A stretch of 62,568 nucleotides of DNA from Kofleriaceae bacterium (GTDB lineage Bacteria > Myxococcota_A > Polyangia > Haliangiales > Haliangiaceae): the NCBI GenBank assembly GCA_024762925.1, contig JANTGM010000024.1:1-62568 (forward strand), written 5' to 3'. Under the pieces are notes generated by a model, which was given only the letters and a program-made list of their open reading frames with translations, was not told the origin of the DNA and did not search any database. Position 1 is the first letter of the stretch; each line of letters opens with the position of its first letter. This document shows positions 17,817 to 26,699 of the stretch, one piece after another. The translations under genes were made by a program, and so were the position numbers.

Positions 17817-19772
17817 ATGCGAACTTTTATGTATCTTCTCTTGGGCGCAGCAGCCTTGCTGAGCCTCTCTTCGAGCGCTACTGCGCAGAACAGAAACTTC
17901 GACGCTGGCAGCCTGATCGTTCCAACGGATAGCGCCTATCAAAGCGAGGGAATCTATCAAGCCTATGGTCTCTTGTATCAACTGCTTGATCATGACGTAA
18001 CCGTGTATTGGGTTATCGACGACGAGAAAACCTGGCACCACGCCGACTGCGACACAGCGGGAGATGAGTGCAGCTGGGACTGTGCGGAAGAGGGGTCGGG
18101 CGTCAAATGCCCCTACCCGACAGCGAGTCCAGACTTTTTCGTAGGCGCAGATGTTGTGTGGTCCGATACCGGCGTTGTTGCCGGGACCTCAATCTCCAAC
18201 CACGGCTACAGAGGTGGCCCCTTCGTTATCGACTCCGCCGATCGTGTTGCTGCCCTTGACATCATCAACGCGTGGAATGATCAAGCATTGTGGGGCGCAA
18301 ACCCATGGGCCGACCGCTCAGAGTTTTCCGTAGTCACGGTTCACGAGGCCCGTGAAGTGTTTCAAGGCTACGTTAGCAAGAAACTCATTGCGGCCCCCAG
18401 CATCGCCGTCTTTGCCGATGGCAATGAAAAGATCGCCAATGAGTACCTCAGGGACGCTGGCATACCGCAGTCCAATGGCAACGAGTTTCCCGACGGTGAT
18501 TGCGATGTGGGCACCTGCGGTCCTAACACCGATAACCCGGATATGCTGACCGTGCCGAGTGTCGCGGGTGACATGGGAACCTGTGACTCTCCAAACTCTG
18601 ATCACAGCAATGGCGCCCTCTTCACCGCAAACGGCGAGCCTGCCTTCTGTCAGATCATGTCGATGCACTGGGGTGTAAACGATCGTGAGTTGGTCGAGTG
18701 CAACGGAGGTGCTTGCCCCGACACGCCCGAAGAGTGCGCCGGTGAGCCCATCACGTATCATGGTCACGAAGTTGTTGCTGAGGTGCGCGCCTTCCTCGCC
18801 TACCCCACGCACTTCTTTGCCGAGTGCCAGGCAGTCAATGCCTACGAGAACACGGTTCCCAATCCCGACTGGCCCTACCTCGATGATGAAGGGCGCATCG
18901 GCCACTTTCTAACAACCACCGGTAATCCACCCGCATGCCCCTGCAATCCCGGTCCGGACGAGGGCTCGTTTGAATGTGTCGAAGATGGTTGTGGCCCGGG
19001 CCAAGACTGTTGTTTGCCCAGCGACGTCAAGGAGCGTGGTGCGGGCTTCATGATTGCCGACCAGCCCAACCCATTCAAGATGCTTCGCCCCGACGTTGCC
19101 TATGCACAGTTCGACGGCGCGTTTGAGCGAACCGGTGGCAGCGAGCCCGCCTACAACTTGAGCACGTATTTGGGCACCACCTACAAGAACGATCGAGACG
19201 TCACCTTCATTACTGCCGACAACGGGCCTGGCGTCGCTGATGTGTGGATGACGGGGTACGTCGATGGTGAGTGCGATGTGAACGACACCAACGATGATGT
19301 TGGCGGCACCACCACGGCCGAGTGTGGTGGCAAAGTGAGTTACCTTGGTGGCCACAGCTACACCGGCAAGAATGGACGACGTCTCTTTCTAAATGCGCTC
19401 TTCGAGGCGGATTGCGTGACCAATGCAAATTGGCCAAACGATGATGGAGGGGGCGAGGACTCGGATGGCGATGGTATCTCAGACCCAAACGACCCCTTTC
19501 CCAATGACCCGGATCAGTGTGGCGACTCTGACAACGATGGCTGCGACGATTGCTCCAGCGGCACCTTCTCGCCGAGCAACGATGGCGAGGATAACGATGG
19601 AGATGGAATCTGCGACGCAGCCGGTGGCAATGAGGCCGACGGTGACGGCGAGTCGAGTGGATGTGGTTGCCAGAGCTCTGGTCGCAACGGACCAGGACTC
19701 ATCTTTGTCTTTGCTATTGCGATAGGGGCACTCATGCGTCGCCGCCGTAGACGACATACAGAGACTCTTTAG
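17817..19772 (+). CDS. secreted protein with TSP3 repeats and MYXO-CTERM-like anchor
   Basis: A 651-residue surface protein: signal peptide ending about SATAQ, a large Cys-rich ectodomain of unknown fold, then Asp-rich calcium-binding type 3 repeats (DSDGDGISDPNDPF, DSDNDGCDDC, DNDGDGICD) in the last 110 residues. The C-terminus is a tripartite sorting signal: GCGC motif, hydrophobic helix, RRRRRR cluster. This matches MYXO-CTERM, thought to mediate lipid attachment and surface display in Myxococcota. GAAGGGA is a good ribosome-binding site. No catalytic motif is recognised in the ectodomain. Confidence 0.85.
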   Translation: MRTFMYLLLGAAALLSLSSSATAQNRNFDAGSLIVPTDSAYQSEGIYQAYGLLYQLLDHDVTVYWVIDDEKTWHHADCDTAGDECSWDCAEEGSGVKCPYPTASPDFFVGADVVWSDTGVVAGTSISNHGYRGGPFVIDSADRVAALDIINAWNDQALWGANPWADRSEFSVVTVHEAREVFQGYVSKKLIAAPSIAVFADGNEKIANEYLRDAGIPQSNGNEFPDGDCDVGTCGPNTDNPDMLTVPSVAGDMGTCDSPNSDHSNGALFTANGEPAFCQIMSMHWGVNDRELVECNGGACPDTPEECAGEPITYHGHEVVAEVRAFLAYPTHFFAECQAVNAYENTVPNPDWPYLDDEGRIGHFLTTTGNPPACPCNPGPDEGSFECVEDGCGPGQDCCLPSDVKERGAGFMIADQPNPFKMLRPDVAYAQFDGAFERTGGSEPAYNLSTYLGTTYKNDRDVTFITADNGPGVADVWMTGYVDGECDVNDTNDDVGGTTTAECGGKVSYLGGHSYTGKNGRRLFLNALFEADCVTNANWPNDDGGGEDSDGDGISDPNDPFPNDPDQCGDSDNDGCDDCSSGTFSPSNDGEDNDGDGICDAAGGNEADGDGESSGCGCQSSGRNGPGLIFVFAIAIGALMRRRRRRHTETL

Positions 19773-19783
19773 CGCACCCTCGG

Positions 19784-20983
19784 CTAGAGGCAATCATAAA
19801 TCGCAGCAGCCAGGGCGCGTGCCCTCGGTGAGCGAATATGGTGGGCCATCTTGTTAGGGATGTAGGAAATTGCGAGTTCTTCTGTTGGGTCGCACCAGCC
19901 GAGTGCACCACCAGCGCCGGGGTGCCCAAAGCTCTCGCGATTGGGAGAGAACATCATGTCGGCCTCTTTCACAAAGCCCTGGGTCCACCCTTGGGGCTTT
20001 CGAAGAACTCGGTCCATCTTGGTCCAGCTTTGCGTCTCGCGCAACGGCTCAAGTGCTTTGGCACTCACAAGCGTGTGCCCATCGATGGTGCCGCCGCTCG
20101 CTAGCGCCGCATAGACCCGAGCGAGTCCGCGCGCATTTGTCACGCCGTTCCCCCAGGGTAGCTCCATGGCTCGAACTCGTGATGTGTTGAAGTTGCCAAT
20201 GCCCTTGGGCCCAAGCTCTTTGGGATTCGCGAAGGCTTTGGCGGCCTCTTTGCCAAAGACCACCTGCCGGTACACGCGACCTTCGGTGCCGCGATGAAAA
20301 AGCATCTTGGGAACGATCTTAAAAAAGAACTCGGTGAGCCCGGCTGGGTGTGAAGGCGAAACACGATTCTCTTCCGACGCTGGCAACCCTAAGTAGACAT
20401 CGGCCCCAAGCGGCTCGGCGACTTCGCGACTAAGAAATGTTCCTATAGTCTCCCCTGCGAGTCTTCGAAAGAGTTCCGCCGCGTAGATGCCGTACGTAAC
20501 CCCGTGGTAGCCCTGATCGGTATCGGGCTCCCAATACGGCACCTGCTCAGCGGCAATGCGGGCGACTTTTTCCGGCCGGTTTGCGAAATCGTCGAGATTG
20601 ATTGGCTCATCGATGGCGACAAGGCCAGAGCGGTGATTGAGCAGCGTGCGAATCGTGATGGCCTCTTTGCCCTTGGCGGCAAACTCAGGCCAGTACTTCG
20701 CGACCGGCTCGTCGTAGTCAAACGTGCCGCGGTCGGCGAGCATCAGAAAGCACAGAGCAACCATGCCCTTCGTCGTTGAGAACATGGTGCACATGGTGTC
20801 TCGCTCCCAAGCTTGCGTGCGCGCCTTGTCGACGTAGCCCCCCCAGAGATCGATGACCTTCTCACCACGATGCCAGACGCACAAGCTCGCTCCAAGCTCC
20901 TGCTTGGTCTCAAAACTCGTTTCAAAAACGCGACGCACTTCTTCAAATGCTGTCGAACATTCCCCTTGGGTACGGCCGTTCAC
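19784..20983 (-). CDS. serine hydrolase, beta-lactamase class C / EstB-like
   Basis: A 399-residue ABC1-type beta-lactamase-related protein. The nucleophile motif SxxK reads STTK (residues 69-72) within MFSTTKGMVALCFLMLADRG, and YHGVTYG supplies the second-motif Tyr as in esterase-type members. There is no signal peptide, so it is more likely a cytoplasmic esterase or transesterase than a resistance enzyme. GTG start, 9 bp after the PilZ-like gene on the same strand; the gene converges with the MYXO-CTERM gene. Confidence 0.9.
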   Translation of the reverse strand: MNGRTQGECSTAFEEVRRVFETSFETKQELGASLCVWHRGEKVIDLWGGYVDKARTQAWERDTMCTMFSTTKGMVALCFLMLADRGTFDYDEPVAKYWPEFAAKGKEAITIRTLLNHRSGLVAIDEPINLDDFANRPEKVARIAAEQVPYWEPDTDQGYHGVTYGIYAAELFRRLAGETIGTFLSREVAEPLGADVYLGLPASEENRVSPSHPAGLTEFFFKIVPKMLFHRGTEGRVYRQVVFGKEAAKAFANPKELGPKGIGNFNTSRVRAMELPWGNGVTNARGLARVYAALASGGTIDGHTLVSAKALEPLRETQSWTKMDRVLRKPQGWTQGFVKEADMMFSPNRESFGHPGAGGALGWCDPTEELAISYIPNKMAHHIRSPRARALAAAIYDCL

Positions 20984-20992
20984 CGCATGACG

Positions 20993-21322
20993 CTAACAGG
21001 CAACGAGCGCAGGTGTGGACATAAACGACCCAACCACTTCTGGAGTTAAGGTATCTAGCTTAAGGCCAATTCCTTCGGAGGCGATTTCGCGACACCAACC
21101 GACAGTTGCAACGGTTGCTCCCAATTCAAAACGCAGGTCTCCCGAACAAAAGAGGATCAAGACACGGCCGTCTTCGCAAAGACCATGTTCTGACGACTTG
21201 GTCTTTATGAAGAGCCCTGTTGGGCAGAGTTCACAAACCGTTGCCTCAAGCTTGTGATGATGCGCATCGATTACTCGAAGCGTCCAGCCAGCGATCGTGT
21301 ACAAGCCTTTGTCGTCTATCAT
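20993..21322 (-). CDS. PilZ-like domain protein
   Basis: About 109 residues. The pattern TVCELCPTGLFIKTKS, then GATVATVGW, then EGIGLKLDTL follows the strand order of PilZ domains, with ELCPTGLFI in place of DxSxxG and GIGLKL for the closing GxGV-F strand. The N-terminal RxxxR cyclic-di-GMP motif is not seen, so it may not bind the nucleotide. The ATG at 21322 is chosen because AAGGA lies upstream; the frame is open to 21403. It is likely cotranscribed with the serine hydrolase. Confidence 0.5.
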   Translation of the reverse strand: MIDDKGLYTIAGWTLRVIDAHHHKLEATVCELCPTGLFIKTKSSEHGLCEDGRVLILFCSGDLRFELGATVATVGWCREIASEGIGLKLDTLTPEVVGSFMSTPALVAC

Positions 21323-21433
21323 TCGATTCGTCCTTATCGGCACAGGGCACACCTGCATTCCAGGGTCGAATCGGACGCTCTCGAGAGAACTTGAGCAGGG
21401 CACAGATTGTGTCGTACCTGCTGGGTCAGTTCT

Positions 21434-22357
21434 CTACGGCTTTGGATTGGCCTGAAACCACTCCCAGTTCAGGTCGTCAAAATTGCTGCGCAGAACCGGG
21501 ATGTGACCGCCACCTTCGACGACCCAAAGCTCTACGTTGCCGCCAGCGGGACAGCCATCTTGCTGCTCAATTCGCGTCTCATCGCCGTCGACCGTGTTGT
21601 CCAGATCAACGCGAGTAGGGCTTGTGGTGCGATCACTCGCGCAACCATTGGCGATTGCCCACTGGTCCACCGACGCCTCTGTGCTTGGGTAGCGGCATTC
21701 TGCGCTGAGGCACAACATGCCGCCTTCGTAAAGAATCGTGGCATCAGCATCGCCTTGGATCTGCAGAATGTTGACGGGTTCGCTTGGGCTGCAGTCAGCT
21801 GGATCGAGATGCATCGCACCTGCGAGGCTCACGATGCTCGCGATGACATCGGCATGATCACACGCCATCCGGTATGCCATGAAGCCACCATTTGAGTGCC
21901 CCCAAAGATGCACGCGCTTCGGATCGACCTCGTAGACGCGGCTCACTTCGTTGATGAGACCGAGAATGTAGCTGGCGTCGTCCACACCGCTCGGTTCGAA
22001 ATCGCAGCAGGCCGCGGTGGCATTCCAGTATTGATTGCCCATTGGATCGGTGAGCCCATCGGGCGCCATGACCAAGACGTTTTGATCGTTCACAAGCTCG
22101 CCAAGTCGACTGTAGGCGTATTGCAGCAGCCCTGTTGCGCCATAGCCGTGCAAAACGACAATGAGCGGCAGAGCTTCAGAGCCATCATAGCCGTCGGGCA
22201 CCCGCAACTCGACGGGGCGCTCGCCTCCAAAGACTGTCTGGAGCGGAGCGGAGGCATCAATGGGACCAGCATCACCGGCGGCTTTGGAGTCGCCGCCACA
22301 ACTCGCTGCAAGTTGCAGGAGGAGGGCAGAGGCAAGAAGAGCGACAGGTTTGCGCAT
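21434..22357 (-). CDS. PHB depolymerase/feruloyl esterase-like lipoprotein (LpqC type)
   Basis: A 307-residue alpha/beta hydrolase. A signal peptide ends LAASC, a lipobox, and a short Asp/Ala linker follows. The core has LIVVLHGYGATG for the oxyanion hole, GHSNGGFMAYRMACDH with the nucleophile Ser, and a late GGGH with the probable catalytic His. This is the esterase/depolymerase family acting on polyesters or feruloyl esters. Start supported by TAGAGT 6 nt upstream. The substrate is not predictable. Confidence 0.88.
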   Translation of the reverse strand: MRKPVALLASALLLQLAASCGGDSKAAGDAGPIDASAPLQTVFGGERPVELRVPDGYDGSEALPLIVVLHGYGATGLLQYAYSRLGELVNDQNVLVMAPDGLTDPMGNQYWNATAACCDFEPSGVDDASYILGLINEVSRVYEVDPKRVHLWGHSNGGFMAYRMACDHADVIASIVSLAGAMHLDPADCSPSEPVNILQIQGDADATILYEGGMLCLSAECRYPSTEASVDQWAIANGCASDRTTSPTRVDLDNTVDGDETRIEQQDGCPAGGNVELWVVEGGGHIPVLRSNFDDLNWEWFQANPKP

Positions 22358-22363
22358 GCTGAG

Positions 22364-22393
22364 ACTCTACGTCGATGCGATGAGCTGAGTCGA
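22364..22393 (-). promoter_or_regulatory. sigma70-type promoter, leaderless start of 22357 gene
   Basis: Reverse strand: TCGACT (22393-22388), 18-nt spacer, TAGAGT (22369-22364), then 6 nt to the ATG. Confidence 0.5.
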
Positions 22394-22871
22394 GTGCGCA
22401 AATTCCCCCAAAGTGTTTGTTGCTGCCTTAGCGAACGATGCGAAGGGCTTGACGAAGAGATAGCGCAACATGAATTGCGTCTCTCGGGCGCCATTGTGGC
22501 TACTTCCTCGAAACGCTTGGGGAACTCGGCGTTGCTGATTTCCCCTTTGATGCGCTTGGCTAGCGATTTTCCCTAAGAACTTGTCGCACGGGATACCTCG
22601 CCCTTGTTGCTCAAAAAGCGCATCGTCGTCTTGCAATTACGACAAGGGTTTGGGGCTGAGCACGTCGTTTTGCACGGCGAAGCCAATCATGGAACGCAGA
22701 GCCTGCCACTGAAAATCCAGCAGACCGCAGAGGCTTATCGCACCAGTCGGTCGCCTTGATCCCACTACCTTTGAGCATGGGCAAGCTGGCTTCGTTTGCT
22801 CCAGACCAAGCCTCGACAAAACCTGAATCCTCCTCAGACCGTCTGACAGATCAGAACCGTGCAAGGCTAAG
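22394..22871. other. gap without a credible gene; possible decayed coding DNA
   Basis: About 480 bp between two reverse-strand genes. Reverse-strand frames contain coding-like scraps (for example GKSLAKRIKGEISNAEF and ALRSMIGFAVQND) broken by stops and frame changes, which could be an eroded integrase-like or other gene. No start, ribosome-binding site, terminator or repeat boundary supports an intact gene. Confidence 0.3.
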
Positions 22872-23531
22872 CTAGGTGCCAGAGTCTGCCTTCAGCAGTG
22901 ACTTCACAGCAGCCTCATACTCGCTCTCCTCAAACACGCCCTTTTTCACTAAGAGCCGAACCAGAGCACCCACCCGCACAAGCACTTCGGCCTCGTCAGA
23001 GATCCGGTGAAACGGCTTGGTTGTTGGACGTACCTCTGCCTTCTTTGGCGGCGTTTGAACGATTTCTGACCGTTTCATCACCTCTGTGACAAAGTGTTTG
23101 TAGGCGCTCTCGATCATCTCCTCCACCGCGGAGAGAGTCACGAGAGCAGGCTCCACAGTACAACCGCTAATGTGCTCGAGTTCCGCAATGCTCACCGCAT
23201 CGGTTGGATCGGCCATGGCAACACGCAAGAGCCGCGGGCCAGCGCCATACACCCCAATCGAGATGGCTAGGGCCCGAAGACGACGGCTGTCGTGGAGAGA
23301 AATCTCTCGCAATGCATCTGAGTCAAAGTCGACTTTGGCCGGATCGAGCACAGCCACTCGCACGTGCTTCTTGAGCGCAGCCACCAGGGCCACCTCATCG
23401 ACCGCATAGTCTCTGACAACCGGTACAACAAGCGGAATTCGCGCAGAATCAGCGGCGTCAGCAGCTTTCGCGACATCCTCGGAGCTTAGGAGGTCCTCGG
23501 CAATTACAATTTCCGCCAGTGAATCGGGCAT
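22872..23531 (-). CDS. MshEN / type II secretion GspE N-terminal-domain protein
   Basis: About 219 residues. The first 150 resemble the stand-alone GspE/PilB N-terminal (MshEN) domain, with AEIVIAEDLLSSEDVAKA and a later VAMADPTDAVSIAELEHISG block; such domains can bind cyclic-di-GMP. There is no ATPase domain. The C-terminal 60 residues are basic then helical (VLVRVGALVRLLVKKGVFEE), a pattern shared with other myxobacterial regulators. The ATG at 23531 is the best start; the frame is open to 23669. It is divergent from korA. Confidence 0.7.
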   Translation of the reverse strand: MPDSLAEIVIAEDLLSSEDVAKAADAADSARIPLVVPVVRDYAVDEVALVAALKKHVRVAVLDPAKVDFDSDALREISLHDSRRLRALAISIGVYGAGPRLLRVAMADPTDAVSIAELEHISGCTVEPALVTLSAVEEMIESAYKHFVTEVMKRSEIVQTPPKKAEVRPTTKPFHRISDEAEVLVRVGALVRLLVKKGVFEESEYEAAVKSLLKADSGT

Positions 23532-23688
23532 GGGCCAGGGTGCGCGAGCTTGGGCTGATGGGCGCCCTCCAACGTTGTATATACCGGCCAAGAAAGCCAC
23601 GCAAGAATCGCGCAAGGATCTAGATCTTCTGGTCCGCTGCGCTATTGTCCCGCCCACACGGCACATCATCTAGAGAAGTACGAAGACC

Positions 23689-25575
23689 ATGGAATCAAGC
23701 ACAACAGGTACAAGCACAAAGGGCGGCTCGGGCAGCCCAATCCCAACTCCTCCTGGACATCAAGAAGTCGAAGAAGTTGTTGTTCGTTTTGCTGGCGACT
23801 CAGGTGACGGAATGCAACTCACCGGTACCGAGTTCACCAAAGCCGCTGCGCTCGCTGGCAATGACATCTCGACATTTCCCGACTTCCCCGCTGAGATTCG
23901 CGCACCTGCAGGCAGTATCGCTGGTGTCTCAGGATTCCAGTTGCACTTCAGCTCTACGGATATCCACACACCGGGTGATGCACCAAACGTTCTCGTAGCA
24001 ATGAACCCAGCTGCCCTCAAAGCCAACATCGACGACCTCGTGGTTGGTGGAACGTGCATCATCAATACCGGTACCTTTACCAAACCCAACTTGGCAAAGG
24101 CGGGGTACGAGAGCAATCCCCTCGAGGAGGAGGCTCTTCAGAAAAAGTATGAGGTTCACCCCATAGACATCAACAAGATGGTCAACGCCGCTCTCGAAGA
24201 GACCGAGCTTACGTCGAAGGAGAAAGGCCGCTGCAAGAACTTCTTTGCTCTGGGACTTATGTGCTGGCGCTATGAACGAGATGTAGAGCCACAACTTGCA
24301 AACATTCGCGCGAAGTTCAAAAAGAAACCGCACCTCGGCGAGGCAAACGTCCTGGCCTTCAAAGCGGGCTTCAACTACGGCCTAACTGCCGAAGTCTTCC
24401 AAACCACCTATGAGGTCAAGCCTGCAGCCTTTGAACCAGGTTTGTACCGCAACATCACAGGAAACGAAGCGATCGCACTCGGCATCGTCGCCGCAGGCCA
24501 GCTCGCTGATTGCCCCGTGCTTTTCAGCGGCTATCCAATCACGCCAGCTTCGACCATTTTTCACTACCTCTCGAACTACAAGAACTATGGCGTCACCACC
24601 TTTCAAGCGGAAGATGAGATCGCTGGTGCAGGTGCAGCAATCGGCGCTTCGTACGGCGGTGCAATTGGTGTCACCGCATCTTCGGGCCCGGGCATCGCTC
24701 TCAAAGGCGAAGCCATTGGCCTCGCTGCCATGATCGAAGTCCCGCTCGTTGTGCTCAGCATTCAGCGCGGTGGACCTTCGACCGGCCTACCAACCAAGAC
24801 CGAGCAGAGCGATCTTTATCAGTCGCTCTACGGTCGAAACGGTGAGTGTCCAATCCCCATCATCGCCGCAAAGACCCCTGCCGATGCGTTTTACTGCGCC
24901 ATTGAGGCGACTCGCATCGCTACCAAGTACATGACGCCGGTAATCCTTCTGAGCGATGGTTACATCGCCAATGGTGCCGAGCCATGGAAGCTGCCACAGG
25001 TTGAAGACCTAACGCCGTTCCCTGTTACTCACCTCAAAGACGCCAATGGCTGGATGCCCTACAAGCGCGACGAAGAGACGCTGGCCCGCGCATGGGTCGC
25101 CCCAGGAACCAAGGGCATGGAGCACCGAGTTGGTGGTCTTGAGAAAGACTTCCTTACCGGCAACGTCAGCTACGACGCCGACAACCACCAGAAGATGTGT
25201 CAGGTTCGCGAAGACAAAGTTCGCGGGGTTGCCAACGACTATGGCGACATGGACATCGAGGGCGAAGAGTCCGGCGATGTATTGATCGTTGGCTGGGGTG
25301 GAACGCATGGTGCGCTTCGCCAGGCCGCTGGTGTTCTTCGCGGACAGGGCAAAAACATAAGCCATGTGCAAATCCGCCACGTCTGGCCTCTCAATCCCAA
25401 GCTTGGTGAGCTGATGAAGAACTTCAAGAAGGTTATCGTCTGTGAGCTAAACATGGGACAACTTCGAACCATAATCCGATCCGAATTTCTCGTAGACGTC
25501 GAGGGCTACAACAAGATGCAAGGTAAGCCCTTCACCGTCGCCGAGATTTGTAACGCTGTAAGCGAGCTAGTGTAG
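23689..25575 (+). CDS. korA: 2-oxoacid:acceptor oxidoreductase alpha subunit (gamma-alpha fusion)
   Basis: A 628-residue subunit joining the gamma domain (about residues 27-200, starting VVVRFAGDSGDGMQLTG) to the alpha pyrimidine-binding domain (GNEAIALGIVAAGQLADC...YPITPAS). This is the layout of 2-oxoglutarate:ferredoxin oxidoreductase KorA. With KorB it oxidatively decarboxylates 2-oxoglutarate to succinyl-CoA, reducing ferredoxin. TATTGT about 40 nt upstream may be the -10 element. The beta subunit follows after 2 bp. Confidence 0.93.
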   Translation: MESSTTGTSTKGGSGSPIPTPPGHQEVEEVVVRFAGDSGDGMQLTGTEFTKAAALAGNDISTFPDFPAEIRAPAGSIAGVSGFQLHFSSTDIHTPGDAPNVLVAMNPAALKANIDDLVVGGTCIINTGTFTKPNLAKAGYESNPLEEEALQKKYEVHPIDINKMVNAALEETELTSKEKGRCKNFFALGLMCWRYERDVEPQLANIRAKFKKKPHLGEANVLAFKAGFNYGLTAEVFQTTYEVKPAAFEPGLYRNITGNEAIALGIVAAGQLADCPVLFSGYPITPASTIFHYLSNYKNYGVTTFQAEDEIAGAGAAIGASYGGAIGVTASSGPGIALKGEAIGLAAMIEVPLVVLSIQRGGPSTGLPTKTEQSDLYQSLYGRNGECPIPIIAAKTPADAFYCAIEATRIATKYMTPVILLSDGYIANGAEPWKLPQVEDLTPFPVTHLKDANGWMPYKRDEETLARAWVAPGTKGMEHRVGGLEKDFLTGNVSYDADNHQKMCQVREDKVRGVANDYGDMDIEGEESGDVLIVGWGGTHGALRQAAGVLRGQGKNISHVQIRHVWPLNPKLGELMKNFKKVIVCELNMGQLRTIIRSEFLVDVEGYNKMQGKPFTVAEICNAVSELV

Positions 25576-25577
25576 TC

Positions 25578-26606
25578 ATGACTGAAAAACTGAAACGCAA
25601 AGACTTTGTAAGTGATCAAGAAGTTCGCTGGTGCCCTGGCTGCGGCGACTACGCCATTTTGGCGGCCGTTCAAAAGTGCCTCGCCGACACCGGATCGAAG
25701 CCGGAAAACACGGTCTTCGTCTCCGGCATTGGTTGTTCGAGTCGCTTCCCCTACTACGTCAAGACGTACGGCTTTCACTCAATTCACGGCCGAGCTCCTT
25801 CCATTGCAACCGGCCTCAAGCTCACAAATCCCGACCTCGAAGTCTGGGTCATCACAGGCGATGGCGATGCTCTGAGCATTGGTGGTAACCACCTTCTTCA
25901 CGCGCTGCGCCGCAATGTGAACCTCAACATCATCTTGTTCAACAACAAGATCTATGGGCTCACAAAAGGCCAGTACTCGCCTACATCGAACGAAGGCACC
26001 AAGTCGCCAACGACACCTTTTGGAAGCGTTGACTACCCAATCAATCCCGTGTCGTTTGCGCTGGGTTCTGGAGCGACCTTTGTTGCTCGTGCCATCGACG
26101 TAGATGCTAAGAGCCTAGGTCCCATCCTGGCTGCGGCAAAGGCACACAAGGGTGCTTCACTCATCGAAGTTGTTCAGAACTGTCCAATCTTCAACGACAA
26201 CGTCTGGGATGCAGTGACCAATCGCAAGACTGCTACAACAAACCAGCTCCGCCTTGAAGATGGCAAGCCACTGCTCTTTGACAACGGCAACAAGGGCATT
26301 CGACTCACCGACGATCTCACTCCAGAAATTGTGGAAGTGGGTGAAGGCAAGGTTGCTGAGTCTGAGCTCATCGTGCACAAGGAAAATGGCAGCGCGGCAT
26401 ACCACGCTCTGCTCGCCAGCATGGCTGCCCCAGAATTTCCCCAACCTCTGGGAGTCATCAAACAAGTCGAGAGACCCAGCTATGATGAACTTGCGCTCGC
26501 ACAAGTTGATCAAGTTCTCAAAGAGCGTGGCAAGGGTGACCTAAATGCCCTTCTCAACTCGGGCATGACCTGGACCGTTGGCCCCGACGGACGCCCAGAG
26601 CAGTAG
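25578..26606 (+). CDS. korB: 2-oxoacid:ferredoxin oxidoreductase beta subunit
   Basis: A 342-residue TPP-binding subunit. Cys19 and Cys22 (WCPGCGDY), the Cys in SGIGCSSR and one in QNCPIFND are the four ligands of its 4Fe-4S cluster. The TPP/Mg site is GDGDALSIGGNH followed by FNNKIYGLTKGQ. No ferredoxin gene or CoA-ligating subunit is nearby, so the two-subunit form is expected. A strong terminator follows. Confidence 0.95.
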   Translation: MTEKLKRKDFVSDQEVRWCPGCGDYAILAAVQKCLADTGSKPENTVFVSGIGCSSRFPYYVKTYGFHSIHGRAPSIATGLKLTNPDLEVWVITGDGDALSIGGNHLLHALRRNVNLNIILFNNKIYGLTKGQYSPTSNEGTKSPTTPFGSVDYPINPVSFALGSGATFVARAIDVDAKSLGPILAAAKAHKGASLIEVVQNCPIFNDNVWDAVTNRKTATTNQLRLEDGKPLLFDNGNKGIRLTDDLTPEIVEVGEGKVAESELIVHKENGSAAYHALLASMAAPEFPQPLGVIKQVERPSYDELALAQVDQVLKERGKGDLNALLNSGMTWTVGPDGRPEQ

Positions 26607-26638
26607 CTGAGACTCCCACTTCTCCCAGCAAGAGACAC

Positions 26639-26684
26639 AAAGCCCTCGTAGAGACCACATGTTAGTGGCCTCACGAGGGCTTTT
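26639..26684 (+). terminator. rho-independent terminator after korAB
   Basis: An 11-bp outer stem (AAAGCCCTCGT with ACGAGGGCTTT) encloses a second helix (GAGACCAC/GTGGCCTC, one mismatch, one bulged A) and a 6-nt loop, ending in four T residues. It is the clearest terminator in the window. Confidence 0.85.
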
Positions 26685-26687
26685 CGT

Positions 26688-26693
26688 TAGTAT
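26688..26693 (+). promoter_or_regulatory. putative -10 element, leaderless start of 26700 gene
   Basis: TAGTAT, 6 nt before the ATG at 26700 and only 4 nt after the korAB terminator. Confidence 0.5.
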
Positions 26694-26699
26694 TCGGCC

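Noticed and set aside
19784-20983. Antibiotic-resistance beta-lactamase
   Set aside because: No signal peptide, and the second motif is YHGVTYG as in EstB-type esterases; a resistance role is not supported.
21896-22576. 226-codon + strand frame
   Set aside because: It is antisense to the PHB-depolymerase-like gene, whose GHSNGG and lipobox motifs are decisive.
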